The position numbers and the translations under genes are program-made. The notes under the pieces are model-generated. The model was given only the letters and a program-made list of their open reading frames with translations, did not search any database and was not told the DNA's origin. A stretch of 64,000 nucleotides of DNA. It comes from Nicotiana tabacum. Taxonomy: Eukaryota; Streptophyta; Magnoliopsida; Solanales; Solanaceae. Every line of letters starts with the position of its first letter. The stretch's first letter is position 1. This document shows positions 12,799 to 24,047 of the stretch, piece after piece. The stretch covers positions 73,967,519 to 74,031,518 of the forward strand of contig NC_134103.1 in NCBI RefSeq assembly GCF_000715075.1, given 5' to 3'.

Positions 12799-13043
12799 TA
12801 TTATAAGAAATATCAAATTATGGTGGATGTCTACTCTTCCTCCACGATCTTCATCTCAAATGCTTAATGACATATTCAATGATATATTTTCTTCACTTTT
12901 CATGCCTATATAAAGGCCTTGTAATAGATATGAAAATACACACAATTGAAGAAGAAATAAGAATCTCTTCTCCCTTTCTCCATATATCTCTTAGCTTGTT
13001 TTTCCTTGTTCCATATTGTTACTTTGAGTTATATTTTATAACA
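12799..13043 (+). repeat. Copia 3' LTR
   Basis: The 245-bp LTR ends TATAACA and starts TATTATAAG, so its first dinucleotide is TA where the 5' LTR has TG. It is preceded by the polypurine tract AAGGGGGAG (12790-12798) and followed by the AATAT duplication. The 85 bases from 13049 to 13133 separate it from the next element and hold nothing recognisable. Confidence 0.92.
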
Positions 13044-13133
13044 AATATTCTTTTGTCGAGATACTTATACTACAGTACGAGTATTATAATCTGGGATTCA
13101 TATTTGTTTTAGGTTAAATCCGTCTTCTCTCAT

Positions 13134-13875
13134 TGTTTACCCGAAAAACGGATAGAGTTGAATTTATACGCGGTTCAAAGGATACATGGTACAACTTGGT
13201 ATAAATCGAAAAGTAAGTAGAAATATACTGGGTATTGACTGTATGAAGAATGAAATACCAACCAAATTGAAATAGAAAGCTATTTTATGAACAAGCAAGA
13301 TGAATCAATGCATAAAGCTCACAAGAGGATAATCTAAAAATCAGTATGTTTTTCTCTGTGAATATCAATAATATGAGAGTATATCAATGCCTTAATGTCC
13401 CCCTCTCTGAAATAATAACTATCCCTCTTATAGTGGAGGGATCCTACTTTAGATATAATTACAAATACATAGTGGGGATCCCATTATAGATTAGCTTTTC
13501 CCTAATTCCCGCCGAGATTCTCTCACTTAGTGCGGCTGTAACAGCCCTTGTCTCTTGGCTCGATCTTGATCGGACTTGGTTATGGTCGATTTTCAGGTTT
13601 AGAGCTCGATATTGGCTCGGTGCCCGATATTGACTTTGACTTAGTATTGGTCGGCCTTTGGCTCTTAAGCTCGATAACACTGCCTCACATCATAGTTCGA
13701 TTTGGAATCGAGCTCGGTATTGACTTTGAGCTCGGTACTTAATTGGTCCCCAAAACTTAAGCCTGGTAACCTGGCTTCAGATCTCATTTCGATATTACGA
13801 AGACGACCTTCGGTCCATTACGTTCCAATCTTGACTTTTCATTCGAAGGTCGAAAACCAGTTTTGATCGTATACA
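13134..13875 (-). repeat. Tat element 1, left LTR (3' LTR in its own sense)
   Basis: The 742-bp LTR pairs with 32917-33657. By eye the two differ at roughly 45-50 positions. On the minus strand the sequence adjacent to it on the internal side, AAAGGAGGGGACTATC (13876-13891), is the polypurine tract. Confidence 0.95.
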
Positions 13876-14253
13876 GATAGTCCCCTCCTTTCCGGGGAAG
13901 AATGTGGCGAGAAACGACATGATTTTCCATCGGCATGACTAGATATACACTGACGTTTGCATCAAACCCGACCATGACGTACGTGATAGCTGTCCCGTCG
14001 GTCCAGTTACCAAGGCATTAAATGTGTGTCAGAAGATGGTCAGCCGCTGCTAATATTGAACCGTCATTACCAATTCTATAAATAGTTCCTCTCTTCACCA
14101 TTTCTTACTTTCAGATCCCCAATCACCAAATCTACTAAGTTCTTATTTTATCTTCTGAGTTCTTCATCTATAAATTTGTGATTTTCACTGCAAAATCCCT
14201 CTTTAGAACACCAAATCTTGTCATCTTCCTCTATCTTCAATCTTCAAATCCCA

Positions 14254-16633
14254 ATGGAGAAAACGTCAAAAACCGTTCCTAAAAAAGAAAAAGCTTCTTC
14301 TTCGCGGCCTGCCGGCGACAAAACACCGGTAGAGCCACGACCTGAGGAGTGTGTTCCCGGGTGTGTGTCCTTACCTCCAATTTTAAGATCGACAAAGCTT
14401 TGCCGGTTCCCGGTCGATGCGAGCCAGTATCGAGGTATATGTGCTCGATAACCGAGGGCCATCTTAAACAGTTAAGGAAAGATTGCAATTGGGAGGACAA
14501 AGAAGTGATAATTCCGGCTCCCAAAGAAGATATTATTACCTATGTGAAAGGGTTTTTAAGTGTGTATACTTACCCTTTTACATTGGACCCCCTCGACCCT
14601 GTTGTCATCGATTTTTACTGCCAATATCGAGTAACCCTGGGCCAAATCCATCCTTCTTTTTGGCGGAACGCTATATTGATCCGCTTCTTCGTGAACAAAG
14701 TCGAGGGGATGCCTTTCACCCTCGACCACCTTATTAGATTGTACAGCCCCCGCCTCTATTGAGGTGGGTTAGTAAAAATCCAGCTCCGAGCTACCAAAGT
14801 GATGTTCTCGAGCATAGACAAGAACAATGACCGGGGCTGGATGGGTAGGTTCGTACGAGTGAAGACTTCAGACATAATCTTGGCCGAGAAGATGCCATTT
14901 CCCGAGGAATGGAACATGAAGCGTAAGTATAATTCTATTGTTAGCTCCTATTGTTTTGCTCCTTTGTTTTCCTTTTCCTTGATATAGCGGTTGCTTGAAT
15001 GCCCGGTGCTATTCCTAAACTTAAGAGCTGGGTACCGGACCTGGCTTCGACCTCCACATATGCCGAGCGCTCGTGGCGAGGAAGAGACTTCGGCCCCGGT
15101 TCCAAAACCAGAGAAGGACAACAAAAGAAAAATGGCCTCTACCTCCAAGGATCCAACATTTAAGACAAAGACGGCTCGTAAGCTGAGGAAGAACACCATT
15201 CCTTTGACTGAAGAATCAGTTCGGCGTCTAAGGGATGAAGATGAAGAGGAAGAGGAAGAAGAGAATGACGCGTCCATACTGGTGGCCCGAGTGAAGAACA
15301 CCATCGATGTCCCAAAGGCAACGGGGTCGATGGCGTTTGATGAGGTTCCATCTCGAACTGAGGGGATGTCAGAGAAGGAATTGGGCAAAGTCCTCGAGTC
15401 ATTGGAGATCGAGGATGCCTCCCACCGAAGTCTACAAATGGTGAGTATATCTGAAGGGGCCGGCCCTAATGCTCTTCGAACTGAAGAGAACGCCCCAAGC
15501 GAATCGCTTGGGGCAATAGTAATCGGAGACTCGCCTACTCTCCTTGATTTTTCCGAAGGGGCAATTCGGGAAGCCCGAGCTTTGGGGACCCTCGAAGTAG
15601 ACGAGGACTATGAAGGAGAGGACCCCTTTTGTGATTTGTTTATCGGTATTGAGGATGCTGCCGGCCCGAGTGATGTGTCGGGTTTTTTCTTCGAGGTTCA
15701 ACGAACCCTGAATTGGGTAAGTCTCGATTCCCTTTGTTGATGTCATATTTTTCCATTTTCTGGCTAAATTTTTCTCTTTTTTGTATAGGCTTTAGCTCTT
15801 CATCAAGAGGTGTTTTCCAAGTCTCAAACGGAACTGAGCTGACGTGAGGCCGACTTCCGAGGACTTTCGGAAGAGAGAAATGCCCTCAAACTTCTTAATG
15901 GGCAGAAAGAGGAAGAGATCAAAGATATCCGAGCCGAGTTGGCCAAGGCATACCAAGATCAGACCGACCTGACCGAGCAGGTAATGATAATATTAAAAAC
16001 TCATGGGCTCGATTTGGGAATGATGGCTAATATTTCGATCTCACAGCTGCAGCAGAAGCTTGAGGTGATCAGGCTGCTTCGTGAGGAGGTCGATACGATA
16101 AAGGCGGAGACCTTGGGGTGGAAAAAAGGCATGGACCGCCTCGCTGCAGAAAAAGAGACTGCTCGGGCCCAATTATCATCGGCCGAAAGTCAACTTCAAG
16201 GCATGAAGGAGAAGAGTTCGGTTCAAGCAAGAAAAATAGAGGAGCTCGAGGCTCGGTTGGTTTTCGAACTTGCCAAGGCCAAATCTCAAGTTGAAAAAGC
16301 AAAGGCTGAGGCGGATGCATTCGTGGCCGTCTATCGGGCCGATGCTGAAGCCGCTCAAGTACAAGCAAAAAAGGCAGCCAAGATCGCTCAAACTCGATCA
16401 TATGGGTGGCTGAACTCGCCAAATGCCAATCTCGGAGGGAAACCCTCGAGGAGATCTATGCTCGAGGTTTCGATCTTACCGAAGAGATAAAAAAGGCTAA
16501 AGAGCTTAAAGCTGATGCTGGAGCCTTGACTTCCAATGATGATGATGGTGATGATGGGAGCAAGAGTGGGTCTGAGAGCGGGGAGGAGCCCGATGGAGAA
16601 GAGACTGCCCCCGAAGATAACCAGGAAACTTAG
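14254..16633 (+). pseudogene. Spliced antisense gene of Tat element 1, copy A (Transposase_28-like plus coiled coil)
   Basis: This gene runs opposite to gag-pol. Exon 1 (14254-14922) starts MEKTSKTVPKKEKASSS and, after a frameshift near 14400, holds a domain like the 'putative gypsy type transposon' family (Transposase_28), around YTYPFTLDPLDPVVIDFYCQ and LGQIHPSFWRN. Intron 1 is 14923-14987 (GTAAGT...ATATAG). Exon 2 (14988-15716) carries TARKLRKN and an acidic DEDEEEEEEND run. Intron 2 is 15717-15788 (GTAAGT...TATAG). Exon 3 (15789-16633) is a Glu/Lys/Ala-rich coiled coil of about 200 residues, then an acidic tail ending NQET. Lesions: a TGA just after the first splice junction, a frameshift near 15070, a TGA at about 15840 that copy B lacks, and a frameshift near 16405. 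The role is unknown. Related antisense frames are known in some Tat elements. Confidence 0.75.
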
Positions 16634-16839
16634 GGTTTTTCCATTTTGATTTTTTTGTGTAGGGTCCTGATCGGACGTTGTAAATAATACCCTTACATAT
16701 ATATAAAGATCTTTTACTTTCCCGACTTGTATTTGTTTTATTCCCAGCCTTGTGAAGATTGTGTTTCATTCATGCCTTATGAAAGTTTTCATAAGTTCGA
16801 GGCCTTAGGCAATTTGATCGAAGTCGGACCTTGTAGTCT

Positions 16840-18050
16840 TTATAACTGAGTGAGCGTTTGCTCAAACTTGAATTAAAAATAGCCCTTAGGCTTAATAGTC
16901 AAGTGTGTTTGCTCGAACTCGGGGTTATGTAGCCCGTAGGCTTTAATAATCGAGTGAGCGTTTGCTCGGACTTGAAATAAGGTTAGCCCTTAGTCTTAGT
17001 AGTCGAGTGAGCGATTGCTCGAACTCGAAGTGTTATAGCCCGTAGGCTTTATGGTCGAGTTAGTGATTGCTCGAACTCGAAGTGGTGTAGCCAGTAGGCT
17101 TTATGGTCGAGTGAGTGATTGCTCGAACTCGAAATAAGATTAGCCCGCAGGCTTAGTAGTCGAGTGAGTGCTTGCTCGAACTCGAAGTAATATAGCCCGT
17201 AGGACTTATGGTCGAGTGAGTGATTGCTCAAACCCGAGATAATATAGCCCGTAGGCCTTATGGTCGAGAGAGTGATTGCTCGAACTCGAGATAATATAGC
17301 CCATAGTCTTTATGGTCGAGTGAGTGATTGCTCGAACTCGAAATAAGATTTGCCCGTAGGCTTAGTAGTCTAGGGAGTGCTTGCTCGAACTCAAAGTAAT
17401 GTATCCAGTAGGCTTTATGGTCGACTGAGTGATTGCTCAAACTTGAAATAATATTTGCCTGTAGGCTTAGTGGTCGAGTGAGTGCTTGCTCGAACTTGAA
17501 GTAATGTACCCCGTAGGCCTTATGGTCGAGTGAGTGATTGCTCGAACTCGAGATAATATAGCCTGTAGGCTTAGTAGTTGAGTGAGTGATTGCTCGAACT
17601 CAAAATAAGATTTTCCCGTAGGCTTAGTGGTCGAGTGGGTGATTGCTCGAACTCGAAATGATATAGCCCGTAGGCTTTATGGTCGAGTGAGTGATTGCTC
17701 GAACTCAAGATAATGTAGTCCGTAGGCTTTATGGTCGAGTGAGTGACTGCTCGAACTCGAAATAAGATTTGCCCGTAGGCTTAGTAGCCGAGTGAGTGCT
17801 TGCTCGAACTCGAGGTAATGTAGTCCGTAGGACTTATGGTCGAGTGAGTGATTGCTCAAACTCGAAATAAGCTTATCCCTTAGGCTTAGTAGTCGAGTGA
17901 GTATTTTCTCGAACTCGAAGTAATGTAGCCCGTAGGCTTTATGGTCGAGTGAGTGATTGCTCGAACTCGAAATAAGATTTGCCCGTAGGCTTAGTAGTCG
18001 AGTGAGTGATTGCTCGAACTCGAAATAAGATTAGCCCTTAGGCTTATGTG
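16840..18050. repeat. Array A: about 23 tandem units of 52-53 bp
   Basis: Units such as AGCCCGTAGGCTTTATGG followed by TCGAGTGAGTGATTGCTCGA and ACTCGAAATAAGATT recur every 52-53 bases. Each unit contains two potential stems: AGCC(CGTA)GGCT and CGAG...CTCG. The array lies between the tail of the antisense gene and the end of pol, so both transcripts point into it. The 60-62 codon open frames on the minus strand here are translations of the repeat and not genes. The same array recurs at 25400-26620. Confidence 0.93.
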
Positions 18051-18606
18051 GGGCTCGATCTCGTTGAGTTTTCGGTTGGCAGTCCCCGATTTATGGGGTA
18101 ATGGTCGACCCTTAAGCCTGTTTGCATAATAGATCACAAAATAGAGGACGGATTCTGAGATATAAGATAATGGTAAAGGAGAAATTTATCTTTATGTCAT
18201 TATACATGTGTTCATGTTTTGTATGAGGGATCGAGCAAACTATATGAGCATGGTTCGTTTTGACCATTTGGCTCTTAGAAGCTTTCCTATCGAAACCCTG
18301 TTGTCATGAAGTAACCTCCTTGATGATCGAACTTAATATATTCGACGGTAATGCCCCCCAATATTTGAGGTTGATTGTAAAGAGGACTTGGATACTGTTG
18401 AATTGTTCTAAGTTATCACGATCAATGATTGCCTCATTAAAAACCTTGCCGAAAAACCCATTTGGGACAAAACCGGTCTAAGGAAAAAAGAGTGCAATGC
18501 GTGCTTTCAGGCCTAAGGCTTCGAGTTGAATAATCTGTCCTTGTTTCTGATTGAACACCTGCAAGGGTTAATTTCAAAATATAAATGAACATAGGAGGGT
18601 CGTACC
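18051..18606 (-). other. Tat element 1 post-pol region, copy A
   Basis: This is non-coding sequence between the array and the pol stop. It contains the conserved box at 18430-18496 (minus strand; AAGGTTTTTAATGAGGCA at its end), shared with the Copia element. Confidence 0.65.
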
Positions 18607-21600
18607 TTAACAGTAGTATCATTTTAGGTGCGACACATTCCAATTGCTTGGTAGTTGTTTGCTGTTTATTACACCGAGCTTGTAGGATCCTCATCCGACG
18701 ATTTCGAGAACCTGATACGGTCCTTCCCAATTCGGACCCAGTTTTCCTTCAATTGAATTTCGGGTGTTGAGGGTGACTTTCCTTAGCACTAAGTCCCCGA
18801 TTTTAAAATATCGAAGATTGGTTCTTCGATTATAATACCTTTCGATTCACTATTTTTGGGCGGCTAATCGGACGAGAGCTACTTCTTGTTTTTTGTCCAA
18901 TAATTCTAGGCTCGTGTTCATCATCTCGTTATTCGACTCATTTGTTGCATATCGAAACATAATGCTAGGTTCTCCGACCTTAACCGGGATAAGAGCTTCG
19001 GCGCCATGAACCAACGAGAATGGTGTCGCCCCGGTACTCGATTTCGATGTTGTGCGATATGCCCATAGGACTTTGGGTAGTATTTCTTTCCATTTTTCTT
19101 TATCGTCGGTTAATATTTTCTTAAGATTTTGGATGATAGTTGTGTTGTTTGATTCGAGAAATATGGTTACTTTGCTTCCGATGAATTGCTTTCTATTGTC
19201 ACTTACAATCTCGGATGGCATCCCGAACCGACATATGATGTGGTCCCAAATGAAGTCCATCACCTCCTTTTCTCTGACTTTCTCAAAAGCCTATGCTTCA
19301 ACCCATTTAGAGGAATAATTAGTCATAAACAAAATAAATTGAGCCTTACCTGGGGCCGATGGGAGGGGGCCGGCGATGTCCATTTCCCATTTCATGAAAG
19401 GCCAAGGAGCTAGGACCGAGTGGAAAAGTTCCTCAGGTTGATGAATCATGGGCGCATGTCTTTGACATTTGTCGCTTTTTCGAATGAACTCCTTTGCGTC
19501 TTTGTCCATATCGATCCAATAATATCATGCTCTGATGATTTTTTGGACTAATGAATTGGCACCAGAATGATTCCAATAAGTGCCCTCGTGAATCTCATGT
19601 AGGATGTAGTCGGTATCTCACGTTCCCAAACATATTGCCAGTGGACCATCGAACGTCCTTTTAAACAGCGCTCCATCATTGGATAAGGTGAACCGTGCAG
19701 CTTTTGTGCGTAGAGTTCTCGATTCCTTTGGATCTGATGGAAGTTTCCCGTTCTTGAGGTATTCTATATATTTGTTTCTCCAATTTCAGGTTAGACTTGT
19801 GGAGTTTATCTCGGCATGACCTTCCTCGATTATTGATTTCATGAGTTGTACGACAGTCCCCGAGTTGAGTTCCTCATCCTCGACCGACGACCCAAAGTTT
19901 GCAAGAGCGTCGGCCTCACTGTTCTGCTCTCGAAGTACATGTTGCAAAGTCTATTCTTTAAATAGATGTAGAGTCATTTGCAATTTATCCAAGTACCTCT
20001 GCATTCGGTCTTCCCGGACTTCAAAAGTCCCGTTGACTTGATTTACCACGAGGAGGGAATCACATTTAGCCTCCACGACCTCGACTCCCAAACTTCTAGC
20101 TAATTCGAGACCTACAATCACGGCCTCATACTCGGCCTCATTGTTAGTCAATTTTGTAGTTTTAATAGACTGTATAACTACATTACATGTGGGCGATTTT
20201 AGTACGATGCCCAGTCTGGACCCCTTTGCGTTCGAGGCGCCGTCCATAAAGAGGGTCCAGACTCCCGAAGAGGTACCCGATTTTATCAATAATTCTTTTT
20301 TGATCTCGGGTACGAAGGCCGGCGTAAAGTCAGCCACGAAGTCCGCTAAGATTTGAGATTTGATAACGGTTCGAGGTCGATACTCGATGTCGTACCCGCC
20401 GATCTCTATGGCCCATTTGGCCAATTGACCTGAAAGCTCAGGTTTGTGTAAAATATTTCGTAGAGGATAAGTTGTTACAACATGTATCTGATGGCACTGG
20501 AAATATGGTTTTAATTTCCTAGAGGCACTTATTAAAGCAAGAACTAATTTTTCTAAGTGTGGATATCTAGTTTTGGCCTCGCCTAGAGTTCGACTGACAT
20601 AATAAATAGGAAATTGCATACCTCGCTCTTCTCGAATTAGGACTCTACTTACCGCTACCTCCGAGACATCTAGATATAGGTAAAGTTGTTCGTCTGCCTT
20701 CGGGGTATGAAGAAACGGAGGGCTCGATAGATACCGTTTTAGCTCTTCCAAGGCCTGCTGACATTTTGGAATTTATGAGAAATTGCTTTTCTTTTTAAGC
20801 AAAGAGAAAAATTGGTGGCTCCTATCCGAGGATCTCGAAATGAATCGTCCCAGGGCATCTATCCGCCCCGTTAGCCTTTGCACGGCCTTTACATTATCTA
20901 CCACTGTGATGTCCTCGATTGCTCTAATTTTATCGGGGTTAATCTCCATTCCTCGATTGGACACCATGAAATCGAGAAACTTGCCCGAGCCAACCCCGAA
21001 AGCATATTTTTCAGGATTGAGCTTCATGTTGTACTCCCTTAGCATGTCGAAAGTTTTCTGCAAATGCTTTAAATGGTCCTCTGCTCGCAGGGATTTAACT
21101 AACATGTCATCAATATAAACCTCCATTGATTTTTCTATTTGCTTTTCGAACATTCTGTTTACTAGGCGTTGGTAAGTTGCACCAGCATTTTTTAGGCCTA
21201 ATGGAATTACATTATAATAGTAGGTCCCGTACTTAGCGATAAATGAAGTATTTTCCTGATCCTCCGGGTTCATTTGTATTTGGTTGTACCCGGAATAGGC
21301 ATCGAGAAAATTGAGAGTCTCGTGGCCGGCCGTGGCATCGATCATACGATCGATATTAGGCAAAGAAAAAGAGTCCTCAGGGCATACTTTATTCAGGTCT
21401 ATATAATCTATACACATTCTAAGTTTGTTCCCCTTTTTAGAGACTACCACCACATTTGCTAGCCATTCGGGGCACTTTACTTCCCGAATGGACCCTATTT
21501 TAAGAAGTTTGGTTACCTCGTCTTTGATGAAGGCGTGTTTGATCTCAGACTGGGGCCTCCTTTTTTGTTTTACCGGGTGAAATTTTGGGTCCAAGCTTAG

Positions 21601-22335
21601 CTTATGAGGAGTGATTCTCGGTGGGATCCCTGTCATGTCAAGATGGGACCAAGCGAAATAGTTTATGTTAGCTATAAGAAATTGAATAAGCTTTCTCCTG
21701 AGCTCGGGATCTAACCCTGTGCCCAGGTATACCTTTCGTTCGGGCAAATATTCGATTAGTATGACTTGCTCTAGTTCTTCGATTGTTGATTGGGTGCGTC
21801 GGAATTATCGGGAACCACGAAAGCAAGGGATCCTATGTTCATCATCTTCGTCAGTCTTCTGATTCTCTAATTGGGTCGAAGCTGACGTTTGTAATTGCTA
21901 TTTGGTATCCCGTTCCTCCTTAGAATCCGATCCTTTTGCTGATGATAATGACGACATAGGAATTACTTCATCGACGACAAATATTTCTTTTGCGGCCGGT
22001 TGCTCCCCGTATACTATTTTGATTCCCTCCGATGTTGGGAACTTCAAAACCTGGTGGAGGGTTGAGGGTACAACCCTCATATTGTGGATCCACGGTCTTC
22101 CGAACATGGCATTGTATCTCATATCACCTTGGATCACGTGGAACTTCATTTCTTAGATGGTTCCGGCCACGTTAACTGGCAAGATTATTTCGCCCTTAGT
22201 AGTTTCACATGCCATATTGAATCCGTTTAGTACCAAGGTTGCGGGCACGATCCGGTCCTGTAGACCGAGTTGCTCTACGACCATCGATCGAATGATGTTG
22301 GCCGAACTACTTGGATCAATTAACTCACGTTTAAC
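18607..22335 (-). pseudogene. pol: Tat pol, copy A (PR-RT-RH-RH-IN)
   Basis: Reading leftward: protease region 22335-21898, with a stop just before EMKFHVIQGDMRYNAMF that copy B lacks. Reverse transcriptase 21747-20773 is open, with the active-site motifs NFLDAYSGYNQ and VYIDDMLVKS. The connected RNase H of the normal Gypsy type (LYLYLDVSEVAVSRVLI) is followed by a second RNase H at about 20240-19951 with Asp in WTLFMDGASN, Glu in NNEAEYEA and Asp in CDSLL. Integrase runs 19509-18850, with the KCQRH zinc-binding end, first catalytic Asp in WEMDIAGP and second in VSDNRKQF. A 63-bp in-frame deletion near 19150 removes 21 residues, including the segment with the catalytic Glu. A TAG after KWVEA (shared with copy B) also stops it. 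The C-terminus ends YYC at 18607. Confidence 0.9.
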
Positions 22336-22455
22336 TTAAGTTTTATTTATAAGTACATATATTACCAATGCATCATTATGTGGTTGCATGATTCCTTCCG
22401 CGTCTTCACTATTAAAGGACAATGTTCCTTCAGGGGTGTAATCCTGAGTCCGGGG

Positions 22456-23990
22456 TCACTTTTCTCTTACAATAGACATCTTAGTGCATTTAAGCACCGG
22501 CCTATGGGGGGTATCGATCCCACCAATGATCATGTGGATGATGTGTTGTGGCTCTTCTTGTTCGTTTTGTCTATTGAAATTCCTGTTTTTGAAATGGTTT
22601 TTGGCCCTGTCACTTAAAAATTCTCGAAGGTACTCTTTGTTGAATAACCGAGCTACCTCCCCTCTTAATTGCCTGCAATCTTCCGTTCTGTGACCATGAG
22701 TGCCATGGTATTCCTCTGGGCAGGATCGGTCTCCATAGGTCGAGGCCATGTAGTATCTTTGATGCGTCCGATAGCCGATACGATAACGGATGCATCGATG
22801 CTGAAGTTATACTCCGATAGACGAGGTGCTTCCTTAGGTCCGGTATGCCTGTCGAACCCATTCCTGTTCATCAGCCCCCGAGACCCTTGGCCTCGATCAT
22901 TTCTCTTTTCGCCTCGTATGGGGTTGCATGAAGGTTCGCTACCCCTACGATCTCCATTATACGGCCGATATCGATCCTTGTTTGACCTTGATTCTCAGTC
23001 GATATCCCTTTTAATATCGGAACCAGAACCCAACTGGTCGTCTTCGACTCTTATTTTGGATTGATACCGATTGTGCACATCGGCCCAAGTAGTAGCTGGG
23101 TACTCGATCAAGTTATACTTCAGCCATCGTAAAGCCATCGAGCTTCGTTCGTTTAGACCTTGAGTGAAAGCTTGAACAACCCAATCGTCTGTGACTGGTG
23201 GTAGATCCATTCATTCTATTTGGAAACGAGATACGAATTCTCTTAGTATCTCATTATCCTTTTGCCTTACCTTGAATAGGCCCGACTTCCTAGTCTCAAC
23301 CTTTATGGCCCCAGCATGTGCTTTTACGAAAGAATCTACAAGCATAGCAAAAGAATCAATAGAGTTAGACGGTAAATTATGATACCATATCATGGCTCCC
23401 TTTGACAGGGTTTCACCGAATTTCTTCAATAATACAGATCGATCTCATCGTCCTCTAGATCGTTCCCTTTTATGGCACATGTGTAAGAGGTGACATGTTC
23501 GTTAGGGTGGGTCGTTCCGTTATATTTAGGAATCTCGTGCATACGGAACTTCTTTGGGATCGGTTTAGAAGCCGCGCTCGGGGGGAAAGGTTTTTGTATG
23601 AATTTTTTGGAATCTAAGCCCTTCAATATCGGTGGTGACCCCGGGATTTGATCAACCCTGGAGTTATATGTTTCTACTTTTTTATCGTTTGCCTCGATCC
23701 TCCTCTCTCCTGACTCTATTCGTTTTGTCAGTTCTTCGAGCATCTTAACAATTTCGGGATTAGTCCCCGATTCTTGCTCGTTTGACCTTACTATAGATGG
23801 CCCCGTTTTGTGGGTGACTTCTTGAGGTGGACTGAGCTCTAGTCTGGTTGGTGCCTGGGTTTAGCTTTGCAACTGGGCTATTGCTATTTGTTGAGCTTGC
23901 AATATCTCGAAGATCATACGCAAACTGATTTCGTTTTCCTCAGCGTTTTGGGTATTTCGAGATACGGATCGAGTTCCGTATGAATGCTAT
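22456..23990 (-). pseudogene. gag: Tat gag, copy A
   Basis: This is the capsid/nucleocapsid protein. Visible parts on the minus strand are a Gln-rich N-terminal helix with a stop near 23863; ERRIEANDKKVETYNSRVDQ (23743 leftward); the retrotransposon gag core (FGETLSKGAMIWYHNLP, LREFVSRFQIE); a stop before MDLPPVTDDW that copy B shares; and the nucleocapsid end EYHGTHGHRTEDC at about 22720. A one-base deletion near 23435, absent in copy B, shifts the frame. The N-terminus of gag is missing here because the duplication junction (24048) falls within it. The protein would not be made intact. Confidence 0.87.
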
Positions 23991-24047
23991 TTTCAGGGTC
24001 GGAAAGTTGGTTTGCCTCGATGGCTGCATGTGAATGGACGTCTATTG

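Larger units (their letters stand above)
7311..13043 (+). mobile_element. Ty1/Copia LTR retrotransposon, full length, inactive
   Basis: LTRs lie at 7311-7575 and 12799-13043 and begin/end TGTTATA...TATAACA. They are flanked by the 5-bp target duplication AATAT at 7306-7310 and 13044-13048. Between them are gag, protease, integrase, reverse transcriptase and RNase H in that order, which is the Copia order. A polypurine tract AAGGGGGAG abuts the 3' LTR. The pol region is broken by stops and small deletions. The LTRs differ by a 20-odd bp insertion in the 5' copy plus several substitutions, so the insertion is not recent. Confidence 0.95.
15471..24047. repeat. Tandem duplication unit 1 (8577 bp) of Tat element 1
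   Basis: The unit runs from the middle of antisense exon 2 through the array and pol into the start of gag, and repeats as 24048-32680. Its edges share a 9-bp microhomology: GCTCTTCGA at 15471-15479 (antisense gene) and at 32681-32689 (gag leader). The junction at 24048-24056 reads GCTCTGCGA. Confidence 0.9.

Noticed and set aside
17049..17859. Series of 60-codon minus-strand frames (and 25626-26442)
   Set aside because: They repeat every few units of the 52-bp array with the same residues, so they are translations of the tandem repeat.
16840..18050. Possible CRISPR array
   Set aside because: Units are contiguous variants of one 52-bp sequence with no unique spacers, within a plant retrotransposon.
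19841..21462. Plus-strand frames of 60-111 codons opposite Tat pol (also 28480-30100)
   Set aside because: Shadows of the conserved RT/RNase H frames on the minus strand; biased and without domains.
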